This document shows, piece by piece, positions 1-10,200 of a stretch of 64,000 nt of DNA (positions are counted from its first letter, which is position 1; each line of letters opens with the position of its first letter). Location: the NCBI GenBank assembly GCA_038501195.1, contig JBBPUQ010000005.1, positions 4,898,001 to 4,962,000 of the forward strand, read 5' to 3'. The translations under genes were made by a program, and so were the position numbers. The DNA is from Nemania diffusa. Taxonomy: Eukaryota; Ascomycota; Sordariomycetes; Xylariales; Xylariaceae. Below the pieces are notes generated by a model, which saw nothing but the letters and a program-made list of their open reading frames with translations, was not told the DNA's origin and did not search any database.

Positions 1-152
1 AAGCTCTAAGTCGGCAATTGGGTAGGCACCTTGAATACACCCCTATAAGCCGACCCCTAAGTCATTTCCTTTTTAATCATCTTGCTAGTCGGAAATATCA
101 TATCTAAGTTCTTTATAGCCAGATTTTGATTCTATCCAGAACCGTGTCCACG

Positions 153-1721
153 ATGCTCTATGAGTTGCTATTTCATCCTACATTCCTTATTTTTGCTGTG
201 TTCATCTTCTATTTGATTTTATCGTTTCTTAGAAGCCCTCGCCATCCTAGCATCCCCATTATCGGCTCCTACGAGGGCGACTGGTTTCCTCTCCTACAAG
301 CACGATGGCGCAATACGCGGGACTTCAAGGCAGCATTGGAGGCAGCCTATGCGCATTCACAACCGGTTCTCGTGCCCGTCGCTGGCGAGGGCGAGATCGT
401 GATTATGCCGCCTGCTGACATTAAGTTCATCCTGGATCAACCGAACTCGGTGCTAGGATTCAGCGAGCGTGCCTTTGAGATCTTCCAGATTGACTATACA
501 TTTATGGAGCCGAAGATACCACGCATACCCCTCCACGAAAAACTACTTCGGACGAAACTCACGCCGCAGATTGGTAGTCTAGTGCCAGAGTTGGCTGAGG
601 AAGTTGCTTGGGCATTCCAAACACACTGGGGAGGCACCGAAGTAGAAGATGACTGGCACGAGGTGTGTGTTTTCGAATCCATGCGCCATGTCGTCGGAGG
701 GGTGGCGAACCGCGCTTTCGTTGGCCTGCCATACTGTCGAGACCCCAAATTGGTTAACAACGGCATGGCGTTTGCCATTGACGTCCCTCTAAGCTCTACC
801 ATCATCAAATTGATCTGGAAACCATTACGACCGTTTCTAGCTCCGCTGGTCACTATCCCCAATCGCCTCCATACCTGGCGATTTCGGAAAATCCTCACGT
901 CGGAGATCGCACGTCGCCTTCGTATCTACGATGAGAACCAACATGACCCAGAAAACACGAAGCGCGAGCCCAACGACTTTTTACAGTGGTCAATCCAGCA
1001 GGCCAAGGCGGCAGGCGATCCATACATGTGGCGCAGCACGATACTTGCGGACCGGATCTTGGTGGTCAACTTCGCCGCGATACACACAACGTCCTTCACC
1101 TCAACCGAGGCGCTGCTTGATCTCGTGTCATCGAAGGCCGAGGTGTTAGAGGAAATTCGCCAAGAAATCGCCTCTGTTCTCGCTGCCCACGGCGGACAGT
1201 GGAATAAGCGCGCCTTAGGTCAGATGGAGAAACTCGACTCGGCGATCCGCGAAAGTACGCGCATAAGCTCCATCGTTTCACTGGGACTTGGACGCATGGT
1301 TGTCGCAAAGGAAGGTCTAATGACACCTGCTGGCGTCCACCTCCCTAAGGGTACCAAAGTGTCTGTACCGGCGTACTGCATCATGCGCGACGAGATGACG
1401 TATAGTGGAGGCGAGACATTTAATCCATTTCGGTTCTCTGACCAGCGGAAAGCGACGGGGGGAGTCAAGGGTGACCACGTACAGCTCGCGCGCAATGCCC
1501 TGCCAACGACAAGCCCCGACTTCTTGGTCTTCGGTCTCGGAAAACACGCGTGCCCAGGAAGATTCTTCGCAGCTGCAGAGCTTAAGTTGATATTGGCGCA
1601 CGCGCTCCTACACTACGATTTTGAAGTTCTACCCAAGAAGCCTGAGGGCTCGTGGGTTGGGATTACGAGACTTCCCCCTCTGACGGCTACGATCAAGGTG
1701 AGGAAACGTAAAGCGAGCTGA
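153..1721 (+). CDS. Cytochrome P450 monooxygenase, intact, intronless
   Basis: Predicted 522-aa membrane-anchored P450, the normal length for fungal microsomal P450s. Visible features: an N-terminal hydrophobic anchor (about residues 3-27); an I-helix motif AAIHTTS (309-315) in place of the common AGxDTT; the K-helix ExxR as ESTR (367-370); and the heme loop FGLGKHACPG with ligand Cys467. The frame is open further upstream, but the first ATG is at 153, so I start there. It should oxidise a hydrophobic metabolite at the ER with a P450 reductase. Its place at the edge of a PKS/alpha-oxoamine synthase cluster suggests hydroxylation of the polyketide-derived chain, but 5.5 kb of gene relics separate it from the PKS, so membership is inferred. 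Only 152 bases of promoter are in the window; they contain an inverted TCGGC/GCCGA pair (about 11 and 49), of the kind bound by Zn2Cys6 regulators. No intron is needed, which is unusual but not rare for fungal P450s. Confidence 0.93.
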   Translation: MLYELLFHPTFLIFAVFIFYLILSFLRSPRHPSIPIIGSYEGDWFPLLQARWRNTRDFKAALEAAYAHSQPVLVPVAGEGEIVIMPPADIKFILDQPNSVLGFSERAFEIFQIDYTFMEPKIPRIPLHEKLLRTKLTPQIGSLVPELAEEVAWAFQTHWGGTEVEDDWHEVCVFESMRHVVGGVANRAFVGLPYCRDPKLVNNGMAFAIDVPLSSTIIKLIWKPLRPFLAPLVTIPNRLHTWRFRKILTSEIARRLRIYDENQHDPENTKREPNDFLQWSIQQAKAAGDPYMWRSTILADRILVVNFAAIHTTSFTSTEALLDLVSSKAEVLEEIRQEIASVLAAHGGQWNKRALGQMEKLDSAIRESTRISSIVSLGLGRMVVAKEGLMTPAGVHLPKGTKVSVPAYCIMRDEMTYSGGETFNPFRFSDQRKATGGVKGDHVQLARNALPTTSPDFLVFGLGKHACPGRFFAAAELKLILAHALLHYDFEVLPKKPEGSWVGITRLPPLTATIKVRKRKAS

Positions 1722-2150
1722 GATTGGACTTCTCCTTTTTGCATTGTTCTGTAATTAAAAGAGTACAACTATCAACTTGAATAGTAGTTATAATAAGTAC
1801 ATCTTCAAACTTGATAAGAAGTTCTCTTAACCATTGTATGGAAACCGCTTCTCATAACTCACTCGCAGATCTACGTATGTAACAGCATGCCACGATTGAC
1901 TATAGTGCTTTCACGCATTGTACACAACAAGTCTCTGATGGTTACTGAAAACCATCGTTCAACTGCCGAACTCGAGTCTCGCTTTCCGTCTTCAACGGCA
2001 ACCGAAACACACCAGAGGCCGGATCATGATACCTATGCGTGCGCCTTTTAGCAGTCTAGACCCGACCCCAGGTTCGGTATAAGACCGGCTCCAGATTGGC
2101 ACACACCCCTTTTCACATCTGGCTAGATCCACTAATACTCATCGACCTAC
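1722..2150. other. Intergenic, nothing recognised
   Basis: This is the 3' flank of the P450. I found no open frame of useful length, repeat or RNA gene in it. Confidence 0.5.
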
Positions 2151-2154
2151 CAGT

Positions 2155-2478
2155 TAAGATCCATGCATATCCAGCTCATTCCCGGAACTATTGCCTTTTA
2201 TAATACGGATCGCAATTGCCCAGCGTGCTTGAGAACCCGGATTATGCTCGCAGTAGATAATATAAGCTAATGCTCGGTACTTCTTGTCACTGGCTGCATA
2301 CAACTCTGACAATGCGGGGTTTGCATACCCTAGCCCCATGCACACTGGTTTAACCCTGATGATTGCAAAGTGCTACGCTGCGAAATTAAGAAGTACCATG
2401 CGCATGGCTAGTGCTGATGTTGGAGCTAATTTCACCGGGTCATCTTTCTGCAGATACCTAACTGCCGACTTCTAATGG
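2155..2478 (-). pseudogene. P450-like gene fragment, decayed
   Basis: On the - strand, a frame from about 2478 reads through a segment containing ALAMRMVLLNFAA, then a stop, then about 60 more open codons. The segment resembles the start of the I-helix of fungal P450s; the intact P450 at 153-1721 has LADRILVVNFAAIHTT at that place. The expected HTT that should follow is missing, and I found no heme-loop motif downstream, so at best this is a scrap of a second, different P450. It is the first of a series of damaged - strand coding segments. The assignment rests on one short motif. Confidence 0.35.
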
Positions 2479-2604
2479 ATGGGACCTAAGTAGCTGAGAG
2501 AAGGTGGCCGATCATAGTAGATAGATACTATGTTGCGATTAGATGGCTGAACTCAGATTAAAGGTTTATCCATCTTAAACCTACTACCCAGAAAAGCTAC
2601 CACT

Positions 2605-2783
2605 TATCCCTTTGGGTGCCGTTTCAGCTCCAGGACATAAAAATGGAGTTTGTAATATGGATAAGAGAATATAATACTGTTTACGTAACTAACAGGAAAA
2701 GATCCGACTGGTTAGATCAGTTATATAGTACGCCTCGATATTACGTTATCTATGTCCCGGGGCTGAAACGGCACCCAAAGATA
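2605..2783. mobile_element. MITE, TA target duplication, about 30-bp terminal inverted repeats
   Basis: Left end TATCCCTTTGGGTGCCG, right end the reverse complement of TATCTTTGGGTGCCG. The inverted match runs about 30 bases (2610-2639 with 2751-2780), and the two internal differences are transitions. TA dinucleotides at 2605-2606 and 2782-2783 fit a TA target-site duplication. The 175-base body has no transposase. TA duplication and short length fit a non-autonomous Tc1/mariner-pogo type element. The same outer sequence bounds the element at 21347-21529, so both belong to one family. Confidence 0.75.
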
Positions 2784-3279
2784 ATCCCAATAATCGTTGA
2801 CACCTTCAAAATCAGGAACATCCATCTAGTTTTAGCCTCACCACTACTAGTAAATACGTCATATTAAAGCTGAAAGTAAAAGTAAATTTCATGTTTTTTT
2901 TTTTAATTTACTTGGTTTAGAACATTTTAAATTTTCTATTATAGAAACTTGTTCTCCGGATATTGTTGAATAAGGTAAAAGAGAAAATTATCTGTAGGCC
3001 TGCTTAGTACAGTATTAAACAGAACAAGACGTGAAATATATAAGTCCTGCATCTGAGACGTCTATATGTTAAAAGTAATAATTCAAAATGAACGAAAATT
3101 AAGGACCGGATACTACTCGAAATATAGGGGGATTCATTCCCCTGCAAAATATGAAGTGTTCTAAACGTTCACGTGGGTTTTTAAAATCGCCGTGCCTTGA
3201 GGTAACGTGATCGTACGCTCTGTATCATAGCTGCCCAAGGCAGTATCTAGACGAGGTTGTAAGAAATATATAGGAAGAT
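2784..3279. other. Intergenic, AT-leaning, nothing recognised
   Basis: A T-rich run lies near 2895. I see no coding signal, inverted repeat or RNA gene. Confidence 0.4.
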
Positions 3280-3511
3280 TTAGTGTATACCAGCTGGACT
3301 GAGTATAAATGACTGAATACCCCTATTGTTTAGATACCGTGCTCTCACATTATCTACGTAGAGCTTGATATCTTCGCTTAGATACGGAATGACGGAAAGC
3401 ATGTAGATGCCTTCTCTCACAGCGATCAAGGCGCACCGGTCAGTCCCTCTCCGACCGACATTAAGCTCAGCGTAGAGAATATAATCACGGTATGCCTGCC
3501 GTAAATGACTC
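3280..3511 (-). pseudogene. Unrecognised coding-like relic A
   Basis: A - strand frame without ATG is open for about 76 codons, bounded by stops. Its translation is protein-like rather than low-complexity (it includes YAELNVGRRGTDRCALIAV and SEDIKLYVDNVRARYL). I do not recognise the family. It may be the 3' part of the gene whose other relic lies at 3830-4257, since both are on the - strand and no intact gene separates them. No start or splice sites could be placed confidently. Confidence 0.35.
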
Positions 3512-3829
3512 TATTCGGGTCGTCAACGCCGCTCTATGGCCGCATGATGATAGTCTTTAGTAAATGTTCTCGCGTCTCACTTTTCATGACTAGAAAAGTT
3601 AACACGGCCCATGAGTAACGATAGCATAAATGAGGCTGCCATCGTATTGTTGGAAATCGGGCTCCGCGACGACATGTATTCAAACTTGGCACGTCCATTG
3701 TAATGCTCGGATGATCCCTACCATAAGCCAAAGTTGCATAGTCCTTCATTCCCGTCCATCCCCCCTATATTCTATCCTCCATCCCCTCTCCTCTTTAGAC
3801 AACTCATTAACCCGAAAATTTCTGTTTCC

Positions 3830-4257
3830 TTACAAACTTGATGATAATGTCGGCAGACTTCATGTCGCGGGCAAGATATCCAAGCGTCAGGTATACGGGG
3901 TTGACAATGACGCCAAGCCCGCCGCTAAGGTCATCACAAGATCCTAGAAGACCCTTGTCGCTATCGATCGTGTTGGTCGACGTCGTGGTAGCTGACCCCT
4001 GAGTTAGCGCGCGGAATAATGTGCTTGTCTAGAGCTAGGGCGGTGCCTGCCCCGAAGAGCGGCAGTGTCCACTTTGAATAGTCGAACTCGAAGGGCATGG
4101 ACTACATGGGATCGAAGCCGTTATTTGCCAGCAGGAGCAGGCATAATGCAACATGCTCAACACCCTCAGGGTCGAGATACTGCGAGATGACACCATTAAC
4201 GCCGTAACACACAAGCTGGGCGTAGGCACGCTTGGTGAAAAGGAGACTGACCGGCAC
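3830..4257 (-). pseudogene. Unrecognised coding-like relic B with in-frame stop and frameshift
   Basis: Reading down from 4257, the - strand gives about 51 codons (including LLFTKRAYAQLVCYGVNG), one TAG at 4102-4104, then the same frame continues for 45 more codons (including FDYSKWTLPLFGAGTALAL) to a stop at 3961. A shifted frame then continues from 3959 with about 43 protein-like codons (including GGLGVIVNPVYLTLGYLA). One nonsense codon and one frameshift in an otherwise protein-like reading point to a dead gene, not chance. I do not recognise the family; some stretches are hydrophobic. The CAG or TGG to TAG change would fit C-to-T deamination. Confidence 0.45.
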
Positions 4258-4740
4258 GCCCTAATCGCGCTGTCGCGTGGTTATCATGGGAGGCCCATTA
4301 CGACAGCGCCGACGAGTTCAGGGGAATTGAGGGATAGCGATTGTCTTAGCTCGAGTGTTATATGGGTAGGTGAGGAGGTAATTCGGAAAAGAAGCAGTTT
4401 CTGCTGATTATAACTATGCCATGATATACATGCATACTCAGTTAATACAGTATATACGACGAAGCGGCCAGTCTCGCCCGTAAGGAATAAAGATATTAAG
4501 TAGATTATGGAGAATTTACATTTCTTCTTTCTATAATTCAGTGTCGTGTATTGATTGTATTGTATGTTTATATCGCAGCTGGTCAAACTACCAAATATTG
4601 ACATGAAACAGAGAGAAGTTGATTAATCGTGGGTTTTCCTAACTAGATAGTGAAATTCATTTTCAGTTAGGTCAAATATTGCAAAAATGTAGGGCATTGC
4701 CTAAAGCCTCACTATCACCCACTACAATTTAACCTCGAAC

Positions 4741-5646
4741 TTTCTAAAATCTCCATCGATAGAGTTCTTGATCTGTTCCCTAACCATTGCTTTCACAGTA
4801 AGTACAGTATCCGATGAAAAATTAGCCCACATGAGGCGAAAGAGTGAGATTTAGATCTTTAGCTTCTTCTGTGCTGGCTGGTTCTCGGTCGAAAACATCT
4901 GCCACGGCGCCCGAGATGCGTTGTTCGCGTAATGCCTTATGACTTCGGTCGTGTTAACGATATCTCCCCGGGAAACGTTGACAATAATCATCTCAGGTTG
5001 CATCACATTAAGTTCAGCTGCGTCGATCATGTTTCGCGTGTCTCCGTTAGATGTACAAGAAATAAAAAGTACAGTAGCTGTCCGAATAACCTCGTTGAAA
5101 GGGGTTCACTCCCTCATTTCCCCAACCGTGTCCATACTAAGGATGCCATTCTTTCTCTCGGATATTAGCACTTTCATGCTTAGGGCTTTATAGGAAAACT
5201 CGATGCGTTTGCCTAATTTAAGAACCATCAGTCACTTACGCATGATTTTGTTTCAAAAATACTCACTGATATTACTTCGACTAATGACCCCTCTAATCTC
5301 TTCTTCGATAGAACATGGAGGATGTTGATTTGCCCTTTGCATTTAAAACGCAATACTGCGCTGGCGTTTCCATGCGTTTCCCCCTTGTTCATCTACAGTT
5401 CGAATATCATTGTGAAATAGAACAGTCTTTCGTCTTGCTGCGAAGTACTTATTAAAGTTAGCGGACGGTTCCCATTATCAGCAGTTGAATCACTCACCAG
5501 ACTCAGCGCATGCTCGGCGACTGCGGGAGACGTTGACCTAACCCATTTTGCTACCCTAATACCTCGGCGCCTGCACTCATCTAGATCGATGTGATTAGTA
5601 CCGGAAAGCAAGGAGTGGGGGAGTGGGGGAGTGGCTACGAACCCCA
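4741..5646 (-). pseudogene. D-isomer-specific 2-hydroxyacid dehydrogenase, pseudogene
   Basis: Three pieces in family order on the - strand. (1) About 5645-5470: SGTNHIDLDECRRRGIRVA, then TSPAVAEHALSLV, the usual GTxxID...VAEHA block. (2) About 5110-4890: a frame with TRNMIDAAELNVM then MIIVNVSRGDIVNTTEVI, matching the C-terminal part of the NAD-binding domain. (3) After a frameshift: REQRISGAVADVFDREPAS then NLTLSPHVG with the catalytic-His region, a stop, and SSDTVLTVKAMVREQIKN in another frame. The nucleotide-binding GxGxxG block between pieces 1 and 2 is not readable. The intact enzyme would reduce 2-keto acids with NAD(P)H. Multiple frameshifts and stops make it non-functional. Family assignment is firm; breakpoints are approximate. 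Confidence 0.8.
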
Positions 5647-5649
5647 TAT

Positions 5650-5976
5650 CTAATACAACATTAATTTTCCGGTAAGCGACCGATCGATCGAGTGAATGGA
5701 GCTGACACTCGTGTTGCAGGGATCACTAGCGTATAAGCCTCCGCTTCCCGCGGCCTTCCGTCCATAGCTCATCGCCGCTAGCTAATGCCGAGAGCCTTAG
5801 CGTGCAATGCGGCTTACCTACTGTGTCTATAACTAATACGTTTTATCACAAACAAACGCATTAAACCGGCTTTTCAGAATCCCGACTCTCACTTGCTAAA
5901 AGGATTACATATATAGAGACAGCCAGGTACTGAAAGTCAAGTCTTATAGGCATAAAATGCTCGACTGAATGACTAC
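5650..5976. other. Intergenic, nothing recognised
   Basis: I see no coding or repeat signal between the dehydrogenase relic and the methyltransferase relic. Confidence 0.4.
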
Positions 5977-6520
5977 TTAGGCAACTCTAGTTACAGTGAA
6001 GAGTCTGTAGCTATAGAAATTCTCTCGAACGGCAGGAAGGTCTCCGGGATGGGTGCTGCCAATTTGGCGGCCTACAAGAACACCGCCTTTATTCATAAGG
6101 CCCGCAATCTGTTCGGCCGCTGCCACTTGCTTATCAAGGGGAAAGAGATGAAAGAAAGCGCTGTAGTGTAATACATCGATGCCTCGCTTTTGCAGATCAG
6201 CCGAAACCGTTTGTATGTGCCCTTGAAAAACGTCCGCAACTTTGAACTGCGACTTTGATGTTTGACGATCCAGAAATAAATGGTAGCCAAGCTCGATCAG
6301 CGGCTTTGCGATATCCAGGCCGATGAGGTGTTCCGAAGGCACCCCGTCGAATACTAATTGACGGAGGCCCTGTCCGAAACAACAACCTATATCCAAGTAC
6401 GTAGCACCTGGGCGCGTAAGACGCCCAACATTAGTTGCGTAGAGAGGACGAGTGAGCAAAGTAAGATTGGTAAAACGGTAGAGGCCGATACCGCTTCTAG
6501 GTAGTTGCTAAGCTAACAGT
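5977..6520 (-). pseudogene. Class I SAM-dependent methyltransferase, truncated relic
   Basis: The - strand frame contains a clear Rossmann SAM motif, GATYLDIGCCFGQGLRQLV, followed by LIGLDI (motif II acidic loop), FKVADVFQG and the post-motif GGVLVGRQIG. This matches the small methyltransferases found in fungal meroterpenoid and polyketide clusters. There is no ATG: the open frame begins upstream at about 6520 after stops, with only an LYRF-like remnant of the N-terminus. The C-terminal third ends at a premature stop at 5977, and a similar-looking continuation (HSVEHF) lies just beyond it in another frame. It is therefore probably dead. If restored it would be an O-methyltransferase of a cluster product, but the substrate cannot be read. 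Confidence 0.7.
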
Positions 6521-7257
6521 AATCTGATCATCTAAAGCGTTCAAAAGATGTTGTATTACGCCTGTAGCGGCAGAGAAGCTACCTAGAGACTCACTGCCCC
6601 TCACCGTCCTTTTCCACTGCGCACTTACCCCTCTCTGATATGACAACGCAGTTGAACCAAAAACGGTAAGGAAAGAAATGGGTTGGCCCTTGATGCAGAA
6701 AATGTGAAACTATCTCAGCTAATTACATTTAAATTTTAAGCCCTACTGGTTGAGTCTACCATGATATCTTGGGTGACGGCCTCGCAGCAGCAGTAGTAAT
6801 TATGACGGCGAAGCCACATAGTGGGAATAGTGGGGCTACGTCGGGTGCCAAGCACCTAACTAGTTGAGCTATCCCGGCAGTGTACCAAAAGGAGACTAGA
6901 ATAACTAAGGTGTCGCTTAGTCATTCTATACCACTATACAAACAGCTACTGTGTATCGCCGTAGTCGTACAACTGCGTACGCTGTTACTGTAATAGAAGT
7001 AAGAGAGATTAAAAGAAGAAAAAGTGAGTTATGAACCAGGGGGCTAATGTTCGGTACGGCTACTTTGACGATGGTATTGGTCCGAAAGCTGCTGCCTAAA
7101 TATATGCGGGAAAGGGGGGTACAGAATACAGAGTACTGGTCAGGTTATGAGGCCCCTCTTTCGTAGATGGTTTTATTTTTTGAATCTCTTCCTGAGATCA
7201 CCTCGATATATTGTAAGTACGCTAAAGAGATCTATTACAGTGGCATACCGAAGCCGC
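6521..7257. other. Intergenic, PKS 3' flank; no gene recognised
   Basis: No supported coding region. A tRNA-like scrap on the - strand near 6878-6800 was examined and rejected. The PKS transcript should end somewhere in the right-hand part of this stretch. Confidence 0.4.
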
Positions 7258-10200
7258 TTAAAAACCATTCACAGCAGCCATTTCCTCCGTCAACCTCTTC
7301 CCAAGAGCCTCAAGTGTTCCCATCGCCAACATGTCCAGTACCGTAATGTCCAGACCAAATGTCAACTTCCACCATGCGCGCATCTCAACCGCCACCATCG
7401 AGTCCAGCCCGACTTCAGAGAGGCTCATCGTGATGTCAGGCTGTTGGTCTGGCTTCAGCAACAGCGTGAAGAGCTTCTTGCCAATCTCAAGCGCCAGCGT
7501 AGGAGCAGTGCTTGGGTCCCTGAAGACCGCCGGGTTGGTCTGAGCATTGTTGAGGAACGCACGCAGCTGGTCGTTATCGCCGCTGGAGGCGCTTGCTGCT
7601 GTTCCGCCGACGTTGTGATACACCGACATACGGAGGTCCTTGCGCAGCCGCGCGCTGCTGTCAGGGCTGCTGAGTGGCGTAGTAGGCGACATGCCCAGCA
7701 GTAAGTTGTTCTTTCCAACGATAATGGAAGTGCTTGAGGGAGCCTCGACGGTCACAGGACGTTTCACTACTCCCGCTGTGAGCGAGTACAGGAGCTCATC
7801 CTCCTCCACCGGACGCCAGCCGATTCCTTGCATCTTCTTCATGAGCTCTTCGCTCTCGAAAAGGTATCCCGCACCCTGGATAGCGCCGATATCAATAGCC
7901 GTGCACGGCAGACCCATGCTGTTGCGGTACAGCACGAAACTGTCGAGGAATGTATTGGCAGCCGCGTAGTTAGCTTGCCCTGGTTGACCGAGTATTCCGG
8001 ACAAAGAGCTAAACAAAAGCAAGAAGTCGAGCTCTGTTTTCCGCGCGATGGTGGCTTCGTGTAAGTTCCACGTACCCTTGATCTTAGGCTCGCTCGCAGT
8101 GTTCCAGTCGTCCATGGTCATGCGAGGGAACCCTTCGTCGCGCAGGACCATACTCATCTGAATGATTCCCTTGAGTGGTTTCCGAGCGCAGTCCACGGCC
8201 TTCAGCACGTCGTCGAGTTTACTAACGCTTCCGGCAACAAGCTGAACCGTGCAGTCCATGCTTTCCAGCAAGCGCACGAAATCTTTGTCCGCAGGCTTCT
8301 TTCCAGCCGACCGTGAGAGGAAGATGAGATTTCTAGCCCCGTGTTGAATCATCCATATAGCGACCGACATACCCAACCCTCCTAGCCCACCGATGAGTAG
8401 GTAAGAGCTGTCCTTGTTGAACGAAGCTGACAGTTTGGACACGGTCGAAACCTCGCCGAGGTCGAGCCGGCCGTTGCTGTCGCGAAGGGAGATTATGACT
8501 TTTCCGATATGGGTTCCCTTTTGCATGTACTTGAAAGCCTCTGGGGCTTTGGCTCCGCTGAATACGCCAGCTAAGCGCACGGGTCGCATCACGCCCTGTC
8601 GGACGTATTCCATCATTCGCTTAAGCAATCTATAACTTGTTAGACCGGCCACGAAAGTCTGAACGGAACGGGCGCATTGGGAGAACTCACGATTGGGCAA
8701 GCTCGGGCCTGTCGTCTTTCATCCGGTCAATGGCAACACAACGATAGTTGCGGTTCAAAAGGAACATGTCCATGTCCAATTTTCCTGCGCCGAGCAAATC
8801 TCTCTTGCCAATTTCGACCATGGTTCCCCATGTTGCGACACATCGCCAAGTAGCATGCAAAAGATCGCCAGAAAGAGAGTTGAGAACTACGTCGACACCT
8901 TTTCCTCCTGTCTCTCGCATGACGTCGGCAACGAACGACTCATCTCTGGAGTGGAAGATGCGGTGGCGAGGAAGGTTAAATGTTTCCATCAGATAATTTA
9001 TCTTCTCTTCGTTACTCACCGTCGTGTAAATTTCTGCGCCAATCGCCTGAGCGAGCTGGATGGCAGCAAGGCCCACACCACCGCAAGCGCTGTGAATCAG
9101 AATGGTCTAATTGAGTAATACGACGTTAGTCACCCCTGCGCCAACACGCCGCTGAGTTTTGGAGCTCTCTTACCTGGCCCTTTTGAAGCACTGCAATATC
9201 CACGAGGGCGTAAATGGCAGTCGCGAAGACGATCGGCATGGACGCCGCATCAGCAAAGCTCATGGAGTCCGGAATTTTTTCGCAGATCAACTCTGAGGTA
9301 ACGAGCGCGGTAGTGAAGGTACCATTATCCATGGTTATGACGCGGTCACCGACAGCGACCTTCGTCACCTCGGGTCCTACCTGGCGAACGATACCGGCGG
9401 CTTCATACCCGAAAAGCATTTCGTCCGAAGGCAGCGGGATGATACCCGCGGCCACCAAGACATCCTACGCCAACATATTAGTGGCCATCCGGCGCTTCGA
9501 TGAAGATGTACTTACTCGGAAATTCAACCCTGCTGAGTGCACCTCGATTAGAACATCCTTGCCCTGAACCGTCGCGGCAGGCTGTGTGGACCAATGAAAC
9601 GTATCTAAACGACCTGGCTGCCCGATCTCGAGGATGGCCTCTTCCGACGACTGGCTGGCTTCGAGTTCTTTCTCTAGCGAGAACGGGAAGAACCGACTCA
9701 CGCGGACGGTTCCGTCCTTGATGTCATATTCGAAGTTGGGCCCAGGGATGCTGTCCGAATCGCGCTCGTGAAACTGAGTAAAGACACTAGCCACGGATTG
9801 GAACCCGGCGGGCGACTTCAGATCATCAGATTCGCACGTAGCGAAGTCAATCGACAATTCCGAGCGCATGGTCCGCGAGAACCCGATGACTTGCCCATAT
9901 CTGGGATCTGGGCAATGTGTTTGCGATGGGTGGGTAACCCAGAAGATACCCGCCGACTGGTCGAGTCCGATGAGAAACTTCTTGAGCTGCTCAAAGCTGG
10001 TCGAGTTCAGGTTATGGAAGAAAGGACTCTCAACATCGAGAAGCGATATCACGTCCTGCCCAGCAGGTGGCGTGTCGGCAATTGAGCAGGTGTTAACCTC
10101 ATAACCTTCCGACTTGAGAGCTTTGGTGAGCTGAGCGACGGACGGCGATTTGGCAGAACCACACAGCAATGTTACGGTTTTTGCCGGTACGGCCTCTAGG

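Noticed and set aside
126..152. Upstream extension of the P450 by nine residues
   Set aside because: The codon at 126 is TTG. The first ATG in frame is at 153 and leaves a normal membrane anchor.
5977..6459. Functional small methyltransferase of 160 residues
   Set aside because: The open frame starts at TTG, the N-terminus is missing and the C-terminus is cut, so it is listed as a pseudogene.
6800..6878. tRNA-like sequence on the - strand (GCCGGGATAGCTCAACTAGT...)
   Set aside because: It has an acceptor and D-arm look and an A-box, but no matching 3' acceptor strand, no proper anticodon stem and no T-arm. A SINE head is possible but unsupported.
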